This document shows, in pieces, positions 60,848 through 64,000 of a stretch of 64,000 bases of DNA. The DNA lies in the NCBI GenBank assembly GCA_038530555.1, contig JBCBCN010000010.1, forward strand, positions 1 to 64,000. Direction: 5' to 3'. Numbering within the stretch: position 1 is the stretch's first letter; every line of letters starts with the position of its first letter. This DNA comes from HKCCE3408 sp038530555. Its GTDB lineage: Bacteria; Pseudomonadota; Alphaproteobacteria; Rhodobacterales; Rhodobacteraceae. The translations under genes and the position numbers were made by a program. Under the pieces are notes generated by a model. It saw nothing but the letters and a program-made list of their open reading frames with translations. It did not search any database and was not told the DNA's origin.

Positions 60848-61648
60848 CTAGAGGCCGTAGCGTGCCCAGTGAGCGCGGTCTTCGAAGAGACCCGCTGAAA
60901 TATCAGCGGCCAGCCGTGAGCCAAACCGGCTCAGCCAGCCGCGTTTAGGCCCGTAGACGGCGAATTGAACCTTATCGCCGAAACGCTCTTTCATCTTGGG
61001 CTTCAGGTGGCCGATCCCATCGGCAAGACCAAGCTCGATGGCTTTACGACCGGTCCAAAACTCGCCGGTAAAGAGGTCTTGATCTGCCAGCTTTTCCCCA
61101 CGGCGCCCTTTGACATGGTCGATGAAGGCGGCGTGGATATCCTCCTGGATTTCCTTGAGTTTCTCGAGGTCTTCCGCTTTCTCAGGGCGGAAAGGATCGA
61201 GGATGGATTTGCTTTTGCCAGCTGTATGCACGCGACGTTCGACACCATAGCGCTCGATCAAGTCCGAGAACCCGAAACCGGCGGAGATTACGCCGATTGA
61301 GCCCAGGATCGAGCTGTCATCGGCCCAAATTTCATCGGCGGCGCAGGCCAGCCAATATCCCCCAGATGCCGCGACATCCTCCACAAAGGCGTAAACCGGC
61401 ACATCATGCTCTTGCGACAGGCGCCGGATCCGCGCGGCAATGAGCGAGGATTGCACTGGCGAGCCGCCGGGCGAGTTTAAGGCCAGAGCAACGGCCTTTG
61501 GTTTGCCTTTGCGAAAGGCCCGCTCGATCATCGGGGCCGTTGCGTTGTCGCTGAGCACGCCCGTACGCCCACCCGACGCGATCACACCCGAAAGACGGAT
61601 GACCGCGACCAAAGGCTCTTTTTTGACGAAGGGGATAAAGCGTTTCAT
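60848..61648 (-). CDS. S49 family peptidase (SohB/SppA-like)
   Basis: A 266-residue signal-peptide-peptidase-like serine protease of half length (SppA-1/SohB type). The nucleophile is Ser95 in DVAASGGYWLA, with the general-base Lys145 in HTAGKSKSI. The preceding LNSPGGSPVQ stabilises the oxyanion. There is no strong N-terminal signal; residues 11-25 are only moderately hydrophobic. It may cleave signal peptides or membrane protein fragments. It heads the sohB, zinc-ribbon, antiporter, SDR-like run. Confidence 0.9.
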   Translation of the reverse strand: MKRFIPFVKKEPLVAVIRLSGVIASGGRTGVLSDNATAPMIERAFRKGKPKAVALALNSPGGSPVQSSLIAARIRRLSQEHDVPVYAFVEDVAASGGYWLACAADEIWADDSSILGSIGVISAGFGFSDLIERYGVERRVHTAGKSKSILDPFRPEKAEDLEKLKEIQEDIHAAFIDHVKGRRGEKLADQDLFTGEFWTGRKAIELGLADGIGHLKPKMKERFGDKVQFAVYGPKRGWLSRFGSRLAADISAGLFEDRAHWARYGL

Positions 61649-61743
61649 GTCGGCTCATGTAGCCTTGGCAGCCCATGCAAACAAGGCATCGAAAACGGAC
61701 TGTGACCGAAGAGTGCGGCCTTGTCCCCGCAGCCTCTTGCCTC

Positions 61744-61771
61744 GCGCCATAAATTCGGGGCGTCATAGCGC
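61744..61771. promoter_or_regulatory. Imperfect inverted repeat just before modA
   Basis: GCGCCATAA (61744-61752) and TCATAGCGC (61763-61771) match as an inverted repeat at seven of nine positions, with a 10-base spacer. It ends one base before the modA ATG. CGCCAT and ATAGCG half-sites resemble the ends of ModE-type boxes, but spacing and centre differ from the E. coli site. It may be a molybdate-responsive operator or part of the leader; weak evidence. Confidence 0.3.
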
Positions 61772-61772
61772 T

Positions 61773-62540
61773 ATGTCCGCGGTCTGGCGAAAATCCTATC
61801 TCACGGCTCTTGCGTTGGCCGTCAGCGCCTCGGCTTTGGCCTCAGAGACAAAGGCCGAGACCCTGACCATTGCCGCCGCCGCAAGCTTACGCGGCGCCTT
61901 GGACGAAATAGCCGAGCTCTGGGGCGACGACACTGCGATAAGCTACGCGTCGAGCGCAGCCCTGGCCCGCCAGATCGAAGCCGGGGCGCCCTTCGATGTT
62001 TTCGTCTCCGCGAATTCCGCATGGATGGCGTATCTGCGCGATCGAGGCGCAATCGTTGACGGCACCATAATCGAGATCGCTGGCAACAGCCTCGTGGTTG
62101 TGACCGCTCAAGACGGATCGGCCGCTCCAGCCGAGCCCTGGCCCGAAATGCTCGATACACTCCCAGCCGACGGGCGGATTGCGGTGGGCCTTACCCAAGC
62201 TGTGCCCGCTGGCATCTATGCGCGTCAGGCGCTTGAGGCGGCGGGGCGTTACACGTCCTTGGAGGCAAGGCTCGTGCAGGTGGACAATGTTCGCCTAGCG
62301 CTGCGCTTGGCAGCGCGCGGCGATACCGCAGCGGCGATTGTTTATATCAGCGATGCCTTGGCCGATCCGGATGTGCGTCTGCTCGCGCGCGTGCCATCAC
62401 ATACCCATGACCCGATCGTTTATCCGGCCGCGCGCATCGCGGGCTCGGACCATCGATCTGCGGATGATTTCCTAGCATTTCTTGCCGGCCCGTCGGCGCA
62501 AGCGGTCCTACGGCGCCATGGGTTTGCAGGCGCGCCATGA
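61773..62540 (+). CDS. modA: Molybdate ABC transporter substrate-binding protein
   Basis: A 255-residue periplasmic molybdate/tungstate binder from ATG 61773. The frame is open upstream but crosses sohB. A signal peptide spans about residues 1-29 (hydrophobic TALALAVSASALASETKA). The mature protein begins TLTIAAAASLRGALDEIAEL, the classic ModA start with the oxyanion-binding Ser. Asp/Val segments such as FDVFVSANSAW fit the family. First gene of modABC; its ribosome site is weak. Confidence 0.93.
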   Translation: MSAVWRKSYLTALALAVSASALASETKAETLTIAAAASLRGALDEIAELWGDDTAISYASSAALARQIEAGAPFDVFVSANSAWMAYLRDRGAIVDGTIIEIAGNSLVVVTAQDGSAAPAEPWPEMLDTLPADGRIAVGLTQAVPAGIYARQALEAAGRYTSLEARLVQVDNVRLALRLAARGDTAAAIVYISDALADPDVRLLARVPSHTHDPIVYPAARIAGSDHRSADDFLAFLAGPSAQAVLRRHGFAGAP

Positions 62541-63226
62541 CGTTCGGCAGCGAAGAGATCGGCCTTGTTTTGCTGTCGTTGCGCATCGCCTGCGTCGCGG
62601 TAGCGGTTAGCTTGCCCTTCGCCATCGGGACCGCTTTGCTTTTGACGCGCCGCCCGTTTTGGGGACAAAGCGCGCTCAACATTGCGGTGCATCTGCCGCT
62701 TGTCTTGCCACCCGTGGTCACGGGCTATGCTCTCTTGGTACTGTTTAGCCCCAACGCGTTGCTTGGTCGGTGGATCGAGGTAATCTTCGGAACCGGGATC
62801 GCGTTCCGCTGGACCGGAGCCGCGCTGGCCGCTGCGATTATGGCCTTTCCGCTTTTTGTCCGCGCCATCCGCCAGTCGTTAGAGGCCGTGGACAGCGGCC
62901 TGCAAGAGGCCGCACTCACCTTGGGTCGGTCGCGCCTGGGGATCTTTTTCACAATCACTCTGCCGCTCTGCTGGCCTGGGATCCTGGCCGGGATCGTGCT
63001 GGCTTGGGCGAAGGCATTGGGAGAGTTCGGCGCGACGATCACGTTTGTGTCCAACATCCCCGGTCAGACGCAAACCATCCCCACTGCCATCTATTCGGCG
63101 CTTCAGGTACCAGGAGACGAGACCGCGGCACTCGCCTTAATCTTGGTCTCTGTGACGATTTCGGCGGGCGCGCTCATCGCCTCGGAATGGCTGGCCAGAT
63201 CGGTCGGCCGAAGGTTGGCGCAATGA
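62537..63226 (+). CDS. modB: Molybdate ABC transporter permease
   Basis: A 229-residue permease with five to six helices. The coupling loop EAALTLGRSRLGIFFTITLP (about 121-140) is the EAA motif, and ALGEFGATITFVSNIPGQTQ is characteristic of ModB. ATGA overlaps join it to modA and modC on both sides. Confidence 0.95.
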   Translation: MTFGSEEIGLVLLSLRIACVAVAVSLPFAIGTALLLTRRPFWGQSALNIAVHLPLVLPPVVTGYALLVLFSPNALLGRWIEVIFGTGIAFRWTGAALAAAIMAFPLFVRAIRQSLEAVDSGLQEAALTLGRSRLGIFFTITLPLCWPGILAGIVLAWAKALGEFGATITFVSNIPGQTQTIPTAIYSALQVPGDETAALALILVSVTISAGALIASEWLARSVGRRLAQ

Positions 63227-64000
63227 CCGGTTGGCTGAGTGTCGCGCATCGCCAAGGCGCCTTCCGGCTTGAGTTGGAAAGCGACCTACAAACGGGGGTG
63301 ACCGCGATTTTTGGGCCATCAGGTGCGGGAAAGTCGACGCTCCTGCGCATTATCGCGGGATTGCAGACGCCCGACCAAGGTAAGATCGTGGTCGGAGATC
63401 GGGTGTGGTTCGATCGCGCGACCGGCGAAAACCTTTCCGTGAATCAGCGCCGCGTCGGGTTCGTCTTTCAAGAGCCGCGCCTGTTTCCTCACATGAGCGT
63501 TGCGCGCAACCTTACCTACGGAATGAGGCGCAGCGCGTCGAAGCAGGCGTTCGGCGATATGGCAGAGCTTTTGGATATCGGCGATCTGTTGAACCGTCGG
63601 CCTGCAAACCTCTCGGGCGGCGAGGCGCAGCGCGTGGCGCTCGGTCGGGCGCTTTTGAGTGAGCCTGATCTGCTCCTTTTGGATGAACCGCTATCCGCTC
63701 TCGATTTTGATCTGAAACAGCAGATCTCGCCATATTTCGCTCGGCTCCGAGACCATCATGGCATCCCGATCCTCTACGTGACACATGATATCGATGAGGT
63801 TGCCCGACTTGCCGATCATATGGTGCTGTTGCGCGAGGGCTCGGGCGTTGCCGCAGGGCCGGTCGACCAGGTGCTGGCGCAAATAGACCGTGATCCCGAA
63901 CCCTCTGCCGATATCGCGGGTGGGCTTTTGACCGCGGTGGTCACGGCACCGATAGACGACGATCACCTTACCCAGGTGAAAATCGCTGAGCATATCCTGT
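63223..64000 (+). CDS. modC: Molybdate ABC transporter ATP-binding protein (C-terminus cut)
   Basis: About 259 residues are present before the window ends. The ATPase core has Walker A GPSGAGKST (about 32-40), Q-loop FVFQEPRLFPHM, signature LSGGEAQRVALGRALL, Walker B DLLLLDEPLSALD and switch THDIDEVARL. The last residues begin the C-terminal TOBE (Mop-like) molybdate-sensing domain, which is truncated here. It powers ModB. Confidence 0.94.
   Translation, partial: MTGWLSVAHRQGAFRLELESDLQTGVTAIFGPSGAGKSTLLRIIAGLQTPDQGKIVVGDRVWFDRATGENLSVNQRRVGFVFQEPRLFPHMSVARNLTYGMRRSASKQAFGDMAELLDIGDLLNRRPANLSGGEAQRVALGRALLSEPDLLLLDEPLSALDFDLKQQISPYFARLRDHHGIPILYVTHDIDEVARLADHMVLLREGSGVAAGPVDQVLAQIDRDPEPSADIAGGLLTAVVTAPIDDDHLTQVKIAEHIL

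Noticed and set aside
1..64000. Mobile elements, CRISPR, prophage or defence islands
   Set aside because: No transposase, integrase, direct-repeat array, tRNA target or phage gene is visible; gene content is core metabolism with even composition.

Overview
The window is an ordinary-looking, gene-dense stretch of core chromosome, GC-rich and tightly packed. The gene content points to an alphaproteobacterium, most likely of the Rhodobacteraceae/Roseobacter group. The evidence is a TrcR (DUF1013) cell-cycle regulator, COQ9, a tiny aa3-type oxidase subunit IV, ClpS followed by an RsmC-like methylase, a pyrB and pseudo-pyrC pair, and the orders rsmE-gshA opposite ubiA and uvrC-pgsA-moaD-moaE. I see no prophage, insertion sequence, CRISPR array, tRNA or rRNA. 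Base composition is even except for one AT-rich intergenic stretch near 58.8-59.1 kb.

Layout. 1-10.4 kb (minus): an M48 protease cut by the window edge, a DUF898 membrane protein, topoisomerase IV subunit A (parC) and the yejABEF peptide importer. 10.6-16.5 kb: a membrane-anchored cytochrome c, prephenate dehydratase, an EamA transporter, an SRPBCC protein, NudC and a metallophosphatase/nucleotidase. 16.6-20.3 kb (plus): a NitT/TauT-type ABC importer and an esterase-like protein. 20.3-23.3 kb: SRP RNA, then dnaX-ybaB-recR. 23.3-26 kb: RNase T2, TrcR and two small secreted proteins. 26-28.2 kb (minus): clpS, an rsmC-like gene and a degenerate SDR. 28.3-32.7 kb: a HAD phosphatase, a CDP-alcohol phosphatidyltransferase, COQ9 with a quinone oxidoreductase, rpsU with its own promoter and terminator, and a lipoprotein overlapping the oxidase subunit IV gene. 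32.8-38.7 kb: an acyl-CoA dehydrogenase/MBL hydrolase/unknown operon, threonylcarbamoyl-AMP synthase, YqgE and a stand-alone DsbD-like domain. 38.7-45.5 kb (minus): an RND efflux pair, then moaB, an unknown gene and uracil-DNA glycosylase. 45.6-49.4 kb (plus): pyrB, unknown, pyrC-like, plsY, unknown. 49.4-55.5 kb: gshA and rsmE facing ubiA and an OmpA/BON protein. 55.5-61.6 kb (minus): moaE, moaD, pgsA, uvrC, an SDR-like protein, a Ca/Na antiporter, a zinc-ribbon protein and sohB. 61.8-64 kb (plus): modABC, with modC cut by the window end.

How the genes connect. Molybdenum metabolism appears three times: uptake (modABC), molybdopterin synthase (moaDE) and moaB. Nucleotide and RNA metabolism is well represented (pyrB, NudC, nucleotidase, RNase T2, uracil glycosylase, uvrC, recR, dnaX). 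Envelope and lipid genes include plsY, pgsA, a second CDP-alcohol transferase, OmpA/BON and RND efflux. Respiratory genes are cytochrome c, aa3 subunit IV, COQ9 and ubiA. Many neighbours are joined by 1-4 bp ATGA, GTGA or TAATG overlaps, which implies translational coupling.

I did not find a clearly novel multi-gene defence or mobile system. The most interesting signals are enzyme homologues that have lost catalytic residues (the PyrC-like protein, two SDRs, the uracil glycosylase cluster ligands), a lipoprotein with a possible permuted papain-like His/Cys pair coupled to oxidase subunit IV, a nucleotidase without a signal peptide, and a few non-coding inverted repeats.
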